From Candidatus Woesearchaeota archaeon (GTDB lineage Archaea > Nanobdellota > Nanobdellia > SCGC-AAA011-G17 > GW2011-AR18): a stretch of DNA of 50,335 nt. The DNA is taken from contig JACPCE010000016.1 of the NCBI GenBank assembly GCA_016179945.1, positions 938 to 51,272 of the forward strand, in the 5' to 3' direction. Positions within the stretch are counted from its first letter, which is position 1; each line of letters starts with the position of its first letter. Position numbers and translations under genes: made by a program. Of the stretch, positions 20,863-30,500 are shown piece by piece. Under the pieces are notes generated by a model, which was given only the letters and a program-made list of their open reading frames with translations, was not told where the DNA came from and ran no database searches.

Positions 20863-21717
20863 ATGAATCAAGAAGAGGTTGATAAAATTCTAAAGAAGTT
20901 AGAAGTAGATCTAAAAATAAAAGGTTTTACAAAAGCAACAATTAAGACATATTTAGTTCACAATCAAGAATTTCTAAAATTTGTAAACAAAAACCCGTTA
21001 CAAGTAACTACAGAAGATGTAAAAACATACCAAGCAAATTTATCAGATAAAAATGCAAAATCTGCAACAGTAATCTTAAAGTTATCAGCAATAAAATTCT
21101 TATTTAATAAAGTTTTAAAGCATAAAATAATAAATGACGACGTAGAATACCCAAAATCCCAGAAAAAAATACCAGACGCATTAACAAAAGAAGAAGTTCA
21201 AAAACTTTTTTCAACAATTAAAAATTTTAAACACAAATTATTAATGGAATTTATGTATGGATCAGGTCTAAGAGTTTCAGAATGTGTTAATTTTAGAGTT
21301 AGAGACCTAAATTTAGATAATTTTACAGCAAAAGTTATTTCTGGAAAAGGCAATAAACAAAGAATGATTATATTATCCAAAGACTTTGTTTCTAGACTTA
21401 AATCTTATTTAAGTACAAGAGAAGAAAAATCCGACTGGTTATTTTCATCTAAATTATTAGATAAACCAATGACTTCAAGAATGGCTCAAAAAGTAATTGA
21501 GAAAGCAGCAACAGAAGCAGGTTTTAAGAAAAGAGTTTATTGTCACATTTTAAGAAGCAGTTTTGCTACACATTTACTAGAAGGGGATGTGGATATTCGA
21601 TATATTCAAGAATTATTGGGGCACTCCGATTTATCGACGACACAGAGGTATACCAAAGTAAATATGGAACAATTAAGAAAGATTAAAAGCCCGCTTGATA
21701 ACATTAATCAAAAATAA
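20863..21717 (+). CDS. xerA: Tyrosine recombinase/integrase (XerA-like)
   Basis: N-terminal SAM-like domain; YGSGLRVSECVNFRVRDLN, GKGNKQRMIIL, HILRSSFATHLLEGDVDIRYIQELLGHSDLSTTQRYTKV (R..K..HxxR..H..Y). Confidence 0.93.
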   Translation: MNQEEVDKILKKLEVDLKIKGFTKATIKTYLVHNQEFLKFVNKNPLQVTTEDVKTYQANLSDKNAKSATVILKLSAIKFLFNKVLKHKIINDDVEYPKSQKKIPDALTKEEVQKLFSTIKNFKHKLLMEFMYGSGLRVSECVNFRVRDLNLDNFTAKVISGKGNKQRMIILSKDFVSRLKSYLSTREEKSDWLFSSKLLDKPMTSRMAQKVIEKAATEAGFKKRVYCHILRSSFATHLLEGDVDIRYIQELLGHSDLSTTQRYTKVNMEQLRKIKSPLDNINQK

Positions 21718-21767
21718 AAATATTTAATTAATATAAAGATAACAAAATTTAATTAGAAATTAAATAA

Positions 21768-21882
21768 TTTCACCGAATATTCATTCGGGGCATTACAAAA
21801 TCCAACAGTAAAAAATAAATTTATAGTAATAAGTTATGTCTAAAATAAAACGAACCTAATACGATAACTGTTCGGTGAACAG
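21768..21882. promoter_or_regulatory. TTCGGTGAAC-type palindromes downstream of the recombinase
   Basis: TTTCACCGAATATTCATTCGGGG (21768-21790) and CTGTTCGGTGAACAG (21868-21882); same motif as 16505-16637. Confidence 0.55.
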
Positions 21883-21987
21883 TAGGTAAACAATAAATAC
21901 AAACTCTAAATTAAAAAAAGTATTATAAAAAAGCCAAATATTTAAATTATTATTAATCAAAAAAAGCATAAAAATAAAGGGTGTTTG

Positions 21988-22572
21988 ATGAGCAGAAACT
22001 TAACAAGAACCAGGTTAAGAACTAATGAGAGATTAAGAAAGTCAAGACCACATATTTTTGGTTATGACGAATCAAATCATGGAAGAGTTCCTGAAATTTT
22101 AGTAGTAACTTATTCTAAAGATCCAGATTCTGCTGAAAGATTATATAAACAACTACCAAAAATAAGAAGAGGAGAAGAAGGCTTATCAAGGGCATTATTT
22201 CTTGATGTAGATTATCGTTTTGCAGTACTTGAAGATACAAGATTAACTAGAGCATTATATGAATCAAGAAATAAAGCAAAAGCAATTGCGGGGCTAATCA
22301 GGGGTTTTAGAGTAGAGACTTTAACAAATGCATTGCTCTATGTTGATGGAAGACAACCAAGAGATTTAGAAGAAGTAATATGTACAGAACTAAGAGATAT
22401 GAGTTTCACTAATAGTGATAGGATAATTTGTGAACCAGATGCAGATAGGTCTTACAAAATTGTAAATGCAGCAGACGCAGTAGCTTGTGTATTGTACCAT
22501 AAAATTGAAAGAGAAGGAGAGAGAGGATTAAGAAGATACACAGATAAAAGAGTTTACATTAATTTTTCTTAA
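21988..22572 (+). CDS. DUF3800-like (possible RNase H-fold) protein
   Basis: HIFGYDESNHGRVPEILVVTY near the N-terminus and YKIVNAADAVACVLYHKI near the C-terminus resemble the YxDESG / LQxADxVA pattern. Confidence 0.45.
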   Translation: MSRNLTRTRLRTNERLRKSRPHIFGYDESNHGRVPEILVVTYSKDPDSAERLYKQLPKIRRGEEGLSRALFLDVDYRFAVLEDTRLTRALYESRNKAKAIAGLIRGFRVETLTNALLYVDGRQPRDLEEVICTELRDMSFTNSDRIICEPDADRSYKIVNAADAVACVLYHKIEREGERGLRRYTDKRVYINFS

Positions 22573-22647
22573 TATAACTTCAATTAAATTTTTATTTCAT
22601 ATTTTGCAAACAGTTTTCTTATTCTAAATTTTATTAAGTCTGTAAAG

Positions 22648-22878
22648 TCAATAATTTTCCCTATTTAAAATAACTAAAACTTCCAGCTGAAATAATGCAA
22701 AAGTATTAACTTTACTTAGTTTAACTAAAAATCTAATAACTTTTCTTTCACGACCAATAATAAAATGTTCTCTGGAAAATTCTCTTTTCATATCTGAAAA
22801 AATACCCCCCCAAATAATTTTATCTCCCTTGCCTTCAGGTTCAACTTGAATTGCCCATCCAACATCTTTAATTATCAT
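22648..22878 (-). CDS. Small hypothetical protein
   Basis: 76 aa ORF MIIKDVGWAIQVEPEGKGDKIIWGG...; preceded by an AT-rich promoter-like region. Confidence 0.4.
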   Translation of the reverse strand: MIIKDVGWAIQVEPEGKGDKIIWGGIFSDMKREFSREHFIIGRERKVIRFLVKLSKVNTFALFQLEVLVILNRENY

Positions 22879-22939
22879 AGAAAAACCAAATTTAGAATTA
22901 TATAAAATTTTTTAAAGTTTAATACTTGTTATAAAGTGG

Positions 22940-23148
22940 ATGAAACAATCAAAGAAGATATTAAAAGACGAGATAAAAAGAATGAAAGTTTCTTTCTTAC
23001 AGATTAAAAAAGAAAAATCAAAAAAATTTGATCTAAATAAATGCCTAAAATGCAAACAAGATGCGGGATAAAAGGCAAAGTTTGTGTTTCTTGTTCTTCA
23101 AAAATTAATTTTGTAAAAATAAATGAAAGCAGCAATACACGCAGCTAA
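22940..23148 (+). pseudogene. Small zinc-ribbon protein interrupted by a frameshift
   Basis: Frame 1 MKQSKKILKDEIKRMKVSFLQIKKEKSKKFDLNKCLKCKQDAG*; the next frame continues GIKGKVCVSCSSKINFVKINESSNTRS*. Joining them gives CLKC-x(10)-CVSC. Confidence 0.45.
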
Positions 23149-23835
23149 AAAAGCAAGAATCAATCCAAAGAATATTGTAAACTTAATTATTATAAACCCA
23201 ACAATTATAAAGACTAAAACAAAAATATACATTATTAAAGAACCAAAAAATATTTTTGCGCCATCTAAATTAGAAAAGGGAAGCATATTAAACAAAGCTA
23301 TAAAGAAATTTATATTAACAAAATAGTTCATATTTATTCCAAAAATCCTACCAATTAATAAACCAGCAACAGCCAAAAACAAACTTGAAATAATTCCTGC
23401 AGAAGCAATTTGTGCTTCTTCAAAATAATTGAGAGTGGGATGTTTTCTTCCAAGGCGTGCAATTTTATATTCTGTTAATGAATGTATTCCTATTGCAGTA
23501 AAAAATAATTTACCTTGAGAAAAAATTGTAAAAATTAAAGCAAGAATTATTCCAAACGGAAAACCCTTAGTTAAATTTCCACCCCCAAACCACATTTTTT
23601 TCATTCTCCAAAGTTCATATTCACTTGTTGCATCATGTCTTTTTGCAAAATATTTAATTATTAATTCTCTAAATAAGATAGCAATAACCACAAGGAAAAA
23701 TATTTTTATAAGATTCAATAACCAATTTGTTAAAACAAAAATCTTACTTCCATCATCAAAACCAAATACAAAAGTTAAAACTAAAATTGATATTAGTAAA
23801 TTTATCTCCTCTCTTTTTGCAAATATTTTTTTCAT
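23098..23835 (-). CDS. Site-2 protease (M50)-like membrane protein
   Basis: IHSLTEYKIARLGRKHPTLNYFEEAQIASAGIISSLFLAVAG and FFIALFNMLPFSNLDGAKIFFGS resemble the S2P NxxPxxxLDG motif; a canonical HExxH is not evident. Confidence 0.65.
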   Translation of the reverse strand: MKKIFAKREEINLLISILVLTFVFGFDDGSKIFVLTNWLLNLIKIFFLVVIAILFRELIIKYFAKRHDATSEYELWRMKKMWFGGGNLTKGFPFGIILALIFTIFSQGKLFFTAIGIHSLTEYKIARLGRKHPTLNYFEEAQIASAGIISSLFLAVAGLLIGRIFGINMNYFVNINFFIALFNMLPFSNLDGAKIFFGSLIMYIFVLVFIIVGFIIIKFTIFFGLILAFLAACIAAFIYFYKINF

Positions 23836-23946
23836 TATTTATCTAACAAAAGGCTTCCTGCTTTTTTCTTACAACTAAAACATACAAATATTTTAATTTC
23901 TAAATATAAAAACCTTTCTTAAATTTAATTTATTCAATAATAATTT

Positions 23947-24621
23947 TTAGTTAGTTCTTTGTAAAATTTTAATTTCTTCTATGATTTCTTCCTCGTGTCC
24001 TGCACCAACTACAGCAACAATTTTAGAATATTCTTTCATTAATTTAAATAATCTTTTAGCCATGTATTTATTTCTGTCATCAACTAAAACTTTGTAAAAA
24101 TTTGGATACCTTTCCTTAACTTGCTTTAATAAACTGTCAATTAAATCTTTTTCAGGAACCTTATTTAAATCAATTTTTATTCTATATTTTTTATTAAATA
24201 AACTTCTTAAAATATCATAAATAAACCTGAATTTCTCCTTAAAAGTTATTTCCTTAGAAAAATTCTTTAAAGTAACCTCAATTTTTTGGTCAATCAGTGC
24301 AATTTTGCATCTGTTTTTCGCTCCAACCTTAGCAGCCTTAAGCATTTCTTCTCCAGGGCTAACACCAACCTTACTACCAAGCCATCTTTCAGCAAATTCA
24401 CCAAGTTTGGCAAATAAATATCCTTTAAAGCCTATAATTTTGATATCTTTTAAGCTAAGCCTTCCCTTTACATTATTTGCCAATGCAAAAAACCTGCCCT
24501 TGTCAAGTTCTAAAGCAACAACTTCAGGCTTTTCTTCAGTTATAATTTTCTCCACTTCTAAAATACTTTGCTTTGCTATGTGAGAAGTACCAATTAAAAT
24601 TAGATTTTCAAATACTTTCAT
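23947..24621 (-). CDS. TraB family protein
   Basis: LILIGTSHIAKQSILEVEKIITEEKPEVVALELDKGRF...DDRNKYMAKRL...KIVAVVGAGHEEEI. Confidence 0.88.
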   Translation of the reverse strand: MKVFENLILIGTSHIAKQSILEVEKIITEEKPEVVALELDKGRFFALANNVKGRLSLKDIKIIGFKGYLFAKLGEFAERWLGSKVGVSPGEEMLKAAKVGAKNRCKIALIDQKIEVTLKNFSKEITFKEKFRFIYDILRSLFNKKYRIKIDLNKVPEKDLIDSLLKQVKERYPNFYKVLVDDRNKYMAKRLFKLMKEYSKIVAVVGAGHEEEIIEEIKILQRTN

Positions 24622-24687
24622 TCAAGAAAGGAAAAATATATAAACTTAAAAATGTTGGTAAAAAGAATAGTTAAACTTAAAGGTGAC

Positions 24688-24978
24688 ATGATGCTAAAAA
24701 CAAAAAAAGTAACAGACGTTTTCGGTTTAAGAGTTTTTACAGACGAAGGGTATTATTATGGTGAAATTGAAGAAGTTGTTCTGCAAGGAAATAGGGTTTG
24801 GGGTTGGCGTATAAAAGCAACAAAAAATTCCCAACTTTTTAGAGTGTTAACAGGAGCAAAAGGAGCAACAATCCCACATCAACTTGTAAGGTCAATAGGT
24901 GATATTATTATAATATCTAAGAATGCTCTGCCTTCTGAAGAAATGGCTGTAGAAGAGCAAACAGTTGAAGAGTACTGA
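24688..24978 (+). CDS. PRC-barrel domain protein
   Basis: MLKTKKVTDVFGLRVFTDEGYYYGEIEEVVLQGNRVWGW...IPHQLVRSIGDIIII; AAAGGTGA before ATG. Confidence 0.75.
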   Translation: MMLKTKKVTDVFGLRVFTDEGYYYGEIEEVVLQGNRVWGWRIKATKNSQLFRVLTGAKGATIPHQLVRSIGDIIIISKNALPSEEMAVEEQTVEEY

Positions 24979-25025
24979 AAGTACCACCACAACACTTATA
25001 TACTAATTATTTTATTTTAGAATAT

Positions 25026-25577
25026 ATGGCTTCCCCTTTACAAAATGCTATAACTTTCTTAAGAGATTTTGGTCTTTTTGATGTTGTTCTGCCTTTTTTA
25101 TTAGTGTTTACACTTATTTTCGCTATTTTAGAAAAAACAAAAATTTTAGGTACTGAAGGTAAAGATCAACCAAAAAGAAGCCTAAATACAATGGTTGCAT
25201 TTGTTATGGGTATGCTTGTCATAGCAACAAATAAAATTGTTACAGCAATAAATGAAGCCCTGCCAAATATTGTTTTAGTTATTGTATCTTTTGTAGCTTT
25301 TCTCTTAATGATTGGTGTTTTCTTTGGTACTGAGGAATTCAAATTAAAAGAAAAATATCCAGGCTTTACTACAGGACTTGTAGTTGTTTCATTTATAATA
25401 TTAATTATAATTGTACTTGATTCATTAAAAGTAAGTGCTAATAAAAGTTGGTTAGATTGGATTTTAGAATATGTCATTAATAACATTAGTGGCCCAATAG
25501 TTACATCCATAATCTTTTTAATCATAGCAGTTATTGCTATTGTATATATTACAAGAGGTCCAAAATCAGAAAAATAA
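25026..25577 (+). CDS. Pilus-locus multi-TM membrane protein, paralogue 1
   Basis: FLRDFGLFDVVLPFLLVFTLIFAILEKTKILGTE plus three more hydrophobic segments. Confidence 0.65.
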   Translation: MASPLQNAITFLRDFGLFDVVLPFLLVFTLIFAILEKTKILGTEGKDQPKRSLNTMVAFVMGMLVIATNKIVTAINEALPNIVLVIVSFVAFLLMIGVFFGTEEFKLKEKYPGFTTGLVVVSFIILIIIVLDSLKVSANKSWLDWILEYVINNISGPIVTSIIFLIIAVIAIVYITRGPKSEK

Positions 25578-25590
25578 AAAAAGGTGAAAA

Positions 25591-26154
25591 ATGGTACTAG
25601 AACAAGGATTTAATCTTCAAGAATCAATAGATTTTTTAGTAAGTAGTGGAGTATATGATATACTTCTTCCATTTCTTCTTGTTTTCGCTATTGTTTTCGC
25701 TATTTTAGAAAAAACAAAAATTTTAGGTGAAGAAAAAACAAACATAAATGCAATTGTAGCAGGAGTAGTTGGTTTGCTTCTAGTTGTTCAAAAGGGAATA
25801 GTTGCCACACTAAATCTTTTCCTTCCAAGAGTATCAATGATAATAATTGTAACATTAATGGGTCTTTTAGTTATTAGTATGGTTGCAGGCAAGGAGTTCA
25901 AAGGATTAAGAGGTACAACTCTTGGAATTGCAGTTGTCGTTATAATATTTGCAGTAATAATTTCACTTACAAGCCCACCAACAGGTTATGGAACACCATG
26001 GCTGACATCATATGACCAGCAAGTATTGTTATCTGTTGGTTTGCCTTTATTGATATTGGTTTTAGTAATATGGCTTGTTACAGCAAGTCCTAAGAAAGAA
26101 AAAGGAAAAGGATTCCTTAAAACACTAGCAAAAGAAGCAATGGGAGAAGAGTAA
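25591..26154 (+). CDS. Pilus-locus multi-TM membrane protein, paralogue 2
   Basis: FLVSSGVYDILLPFLLVFAIVFAILEKTKILGEEKTN; clear paralogue of 25026..25577. Confidence 0.65.
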   Translation: MVLEQGFNLQESIDFLVSSGVYDILLPFLLVFAIVFAILEKTKILGEEKTNINAIVAGVVGLLLVVQKGIVATLNLFLPRVSMIIIVTLMGLLVISMVAGKEFKGLRGTTLGIAVVVIIFAVIISLTSPPTGYGTPWLTSYDQQVLLSVGLPLLILVLVIWLVTASPKKEKGKGFLKTLAKEAMGEE

Positions 26155-26664
26155 ATGGCAACAATTTTAGACACAAGCCTAATTGATTTTTTGCTACCAA
26201 TTTTCGTATTTTTATTTATATTTGTAGTTATATATGCACTTCTTAGCAAAACAGAATTATTTGGAAAAAATGTTCCTGCACTAAATTTTTTGGCAGCAAT
26301 ATGTGTTGCAGCAGTTGCAGTATTTGCAGGTAATTTAATAAAACTTGTCAGTTCAATAACACCCTGGATTGTTTTTATAATTATAGTATTGGTCTTGATT
26401 TTTGGAATGTTTAGATTTTTGGATGTAAAAGACAAGCAAATATGGGATACTTTTGGAGGTCCAATAGTAGTAACTGTTATAATTCTTATAGTTATTTTAA
26501 TAGGACTAACAACAGTATTTGAATCTCAACTAACTCCTTTTGGGGGATCATCAGAAAGTGCTACAATTAGCGGTGTTCCTGGAAAAACAGTAAAAAATGA
26601 AGTAATATCAACATTAACACATCCAAGACTACTAGTCCTTTTATGCCTTCATCATATTCTTTAA
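26155..26664 (+). CDS. Pilus-locus multi-TM membrane protein, paralogue 3 (3-prime end apparently replaced)
   Basis: SLIDFLLPIFVFLFIFVVIYALLSKTELFG...; ends ISTLTHPRLLVLLCLHHIL, which is antisense to the convergent gene. Confidence 0.6.
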   Translation: MATILDTSLIDFLLPIFVFLFIFVVIYALLSKTELFGKNVPALNFLAAICVAAVAVFAGNLIKLVSSITPWIVFIIIVLVLIFGMFRFLDVKDKQIWDTFGGPIVVTVIILIVILIGLTTVFESQLTPFGGSSESATISGVPGKTVKNEVISTLTHPRLLVLLCLHHIL

Positions 26665-27052
26665 CTCTTCCAAGCACGGCATTTTGAAGTTGTTCAAATC
26701 TTTCCTGTAACCTTATAAGTTCTTGTTTTATAGAAATAATATCATTATTTGTTTTTTCTTTCCAAACAGCAATATTACCAACATTGCTCATAACTTCCTG
26801 CCACTTTTCTCCTATTATGGCTTCAATAATTTCATGAATCCTTTCCATGTCTAATTGATTTCCAGTATTATAAGCGGGAGTTTCTCCATAACCAGCATAC
26901 TTTGGTTGAGAATAATTAGTTTCAGGCAGTGTAGAATCTTCTGCTGCTACAGTTTCTGTTATAGGAATATCAGTTTCAGAAGGAGAAGGAGCTTCAGGTA
27001 TTACACCTTCAACACCTGCTTTTATATCTTCATACTCTTTTTCATCTGGCAT
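26567..27052 (-). CDS. ArlC/D/E-like coiled-coil accessory protein (3-prime end apparently replaced)
   Basis: IHEIIEAIIGEKWQEVMSNVGNIAVWKEKTNNDIISIKQELIRLQERFEQLQNAVLGRVKEYDEGIK, then a non-native tail VVLDVLMLILLHFLLFFQEHR. Confidence 0.55.
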   Translation of the reverse strand: MPDEKEYEDIKAGVEGVIPEAPSPSETDIPITETVAAEDSTLPETNYSQPKYAGYGETPAYNTGNQLDMERIHEIIEAIIGEKWQEVMSNVGNIAVWKEKTNNDIISIKQELIRLQERFEQLQNAVLGRVKEYDEGIKGLVVLDVLMLILLHFLLFFQEHR

Positions 27053-27422
27053 GATCTTTTTTTACCCCCTTTTTATGATATTCAACTATTTTAACTACGT
27101 CATCTTCAGTAACAAACTTCATGGGATTCCATAAATTAATATATTTTTCTAAAAATTGCACATCTTCCTTTCTTGCAAACAATTCCATTTCTTTGATAAA
27201 ATGTCTTATACTTTCTTTAATTTTAAAAATATCCCCCTTTATTTCCCTTATATCATCATTGATAATTTTAAGTTCTCCCAAGGTTTTTTTGTATTCTTCA
27301 ATCATATTGTTATTGATGATCAATACCCTGTCTCTAAGAAGATTGTATTTGCCCTCCAAATCTCTTACTCTGCTATTTACATCAAATAAAATTTCTTCAG
27401 GTGAATATGTTTGTTCTGCCAT
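27042..27422 (-). CDS. ArlC/D/E-like coiled-coil accessory protein
   Basis: SRVRDLEGKYNLLRDRVLIINNNMIEEYKKTL... ending FLEKYINLWNPMKFVTEDDVVKIVEYHKK. Confidence 0.55.
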   Translation of the reverse strand: MAEQTYSPEEILFDVNSRVRDLEGKYNLLRDRVLIINNNMIEEYKKTLGELKIINDDIREIKGDIFKIKESIRHFIKEMELFARKEDVQFLEKYINLWNPMKFVTEDDVVKIVEYHKKGVKKDHAR

Positions 27423-27503
27423 ATTAAACGAAAACTATTTTAAGTAAATTTAATTAAACAATTTAAATAATAAGAGTTGTGTTAGTATATATAAGTAGTT
27501 AAT

Positions 27504-30500
27504 ATGGTATTATTCAAAAAAAAGGTGAAGCCAGGAGAGCACGAAGTAGTTAAAGAGGGAGCTGAAGAAGTAATTCACATAAATTATGAATCATATCCAA
27601 GATTACCTTCAATAGAAGACGATGCTATTGTTATGGCTTCTGTTATAGAAAAATTATCACAATCTCCTTCAGTAAATAGAGTAGTATTTCATCAAAAAAA
27701 GAAGTATGAATATGGTTATTCTCAAACCCAAATGCTTATAGAAGTAGCACAAATCTACAATCATTTCATCAAGCAAAAAAATATACTAACACAAGCAGCA
27801 TTAGAAGTCTTTGGATCACTTCCAGATACATCACTCAGAATAAAAAATTTGCAGAATATTATTTTAAATTTATTACGAACAGATCCAATTGGTGCCTTTG
27901 TAGAATCAAAGAGGTTGTTAAGAGAAGAAAAAATTAATTTATCAAAAAACCCGACAGAAGAATACAAAGCAGCAGTTCAGCCATATCTTTCTGTATTGAC
28001 AGAAATATATTCTTTATTAGCAGGCACAAAAATAATTGCAATAGCAAAAGACAGCATAGATGGATATGGCGGGGGCAGGACAGAATATAAAAAAATATTT
28101 CATCCAACAATAATTCCTGATTTTATGTATACAAGACTTGCTGCTACACCACCATTAGACGGAGAACTTTTGGATTCTTACTTTGTAAGCAAAAATACAC
28201 ACATACAATTATTTAATACAAAAGAAACAATCAAACCATTATATCATGTAAATCCTCCAGAATTTCAAATATCAGAGGATAAGTACGAACTTCTTGAATT
28301 AGCTAGAAAAGTACTTGCAGAACATCAGCCAAAAGCAGAGGAGTTTATAGATCCTGAAAAAATGAGAGATACATTTTTTAATATAGGCAGGGATTTAATA
28401 ACAGAATTATCTCAACATAAAAAAATAGATTTAAAATTTAATGAAATTGAAGAGTTGGCAAACATTTTAGTTAGATACACTGTTGGTTTTGGTTTAATCG
28501 AGAGTTTATTACAGGATGATAATGTACAAGATATAGCAATCAATAGTCCAGCAGGCTCTACTCCTATTTTTATAGTTCATGGAAAATATGATGAATGTAT
28601 AACTAATATAGTTCCTTCAATTGAAGATGCAGAGAGCTGGGCATCAAAATTTAGATTAATTTCAGCAAGACCTCTTGATGAAGCAAATCCAGTTTTAGAC
28701 ACAGAACTAACAATCCCAGGAGCAAGAGCAAGAGTTGCAATTATCTCACGCCCATTAAACCCAACAGGTTTAGCATTTTCTATTAGAAGGCATAGAGATA
28801 AACCGTGGACATTACCATTATTTATAAAAAACGGAATGATTGATGATTTAGCTGCAGGTTTACTGAGTTTTATAATAGATGGAAATAGAAGTATCCTAGT
28901 GGCAGGCACCAGGGGTTCTGGAAAAACTTCAGTTTTAGGTTCTGTTTTAGTAGAAATAATGAGAAAATATAGAGTAATCACAATAGAAGATGTTAGAGAG
29001 TTGCCTGTTGATGTACTAATAGATTTAGGATACAATCTTCAGGCAATGAAGGTAAGGTCTGCATTATTAAAGTCTGGATCAGAATTAGGAGCAGATGAAG
29101 GAATAAGGACTTCTTTACGTATGGGTGACTCATCTTTAATAGTGGGAGAGATTAGAAGTTCCATTAAAGGGAATGAAAAAGTTTTGATAATAGATAATGG
29201 AGAAACAAAAAGAATCGAAATAAAAAATTTAGAAGGAAAAGACATTTCCAATATTTACATTCCATCAATGGATTTTGATCTAAAATTCAAATTGAAAAGG
29301 ATTATTGGATTTATAAAACATCCAAAAAGAAAAAAATTGTTAGAGGTTACAACAAAAACAGGCAGAAAAATAACTGTAACACCAGACCATAGTTTATTTA
29401 CCCATAAAAATTTTAAAATTATTCCAATTGAATGCCATAATTTGAAGGAAGGAAGTAAAATAATTATTCCAGAGAAATTACCCTCTAATTATAACAATAT
29501 TAATTCCATTAACCTTTTTGAAATGTTAGAAGATGAAAATTGCAGGGTAGAAGGTTATGAAGAAGATTTAAGGCAAATAATAAAGAAAATAGGATACAAA
29601 AAAGCTAGTGAAATTTCTAGTTGTACTCAAGACATTTACCAATACTTAAGGTCAGGAATACAACATAGTAATATTTCTATTTCAGATTTTAAAAAGTTGA
29701 GTCAAGAAGCCAATCAAAATTTTAATACAAAAACGCTTCAAATTAGAAGAGGAACGAGTGAAAAATTGCCTGCAAATATACACATAACAAAAGATTTTTG
29801 CAGGTTTTTAGGTTATTATGTAGCTGAAGGTTATACACAAGAAAGTGGAAGTGTAGTATTTTCTAATGGTGATGAAGTTATCATAAAAGACATAATAAAA
29901 TCATCTGAAAATTTATTTGGGATAACTCCTTATGTCAGGCAAACCCGGAGTTTAGGAATATCAACACAAATAACATTAAATAACAAAATCTTAGGATTAA
30001 TGATTAAAAAACTTGGTTGTGGACGCATAGCTATAGAAAAAAGAGTTCCGCCAATAGTATTTGGTTTGTCTGAAGATAAAATCTGTGAATTTTTAAAAGG
30101 TTATTTTGATGGTGATGGTTCCCAGACTTCTAAATTGTCTTCAGGTAACAGAATAGCTTGCAGCACAATATCTAAAGGTTTAGCAGATGATTTAATGTAC
30201 TTACTGTTGAATTTAGGCATTGTAGCAAGAACTTATGAAAAAAAAGAAAGAAGCTCGATAGGAAAACATAATAATTATATAATAGAATTTAAACAAAGAA
30301 AATATGTTGAATTATTTATTAAAAAAATAGGTTTTAAAAAATATAAAAAAACACTAATTAATAGGGGTGCATCACACAGCAAGCAGAATAACGTTGATTA
30401 TAATATAGAAATATTGGAAAAAAATGTGAAATTAAAAAGAAAATTCCGACATTTAAGAAGACATAATTCTTGTGGCAAAGAATATTTAAAAAAAGTTGTA

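Noticed and set aside
21859-21866. TAATACGA resembling the start of a T7 promoter
   Set aside because: Only 8 bases match and archaea do not use T7 polymerase; chance match.
21868-21882. Chromosomal dif site for XerA
   Set aside because: 15-bp palindrome lacks the ~11-6-11 layout of dif sites and related copies occur upstream of a regulator gene; kept instead as operator/attachment candidate.
26855-27447. Plus-strand ORFs 26855..27094, 27121..27447 and 27156..27389
   Set aside because: Antisense to the coiled-coil Arl-like genes; compositionally biased and mutually overlapping.
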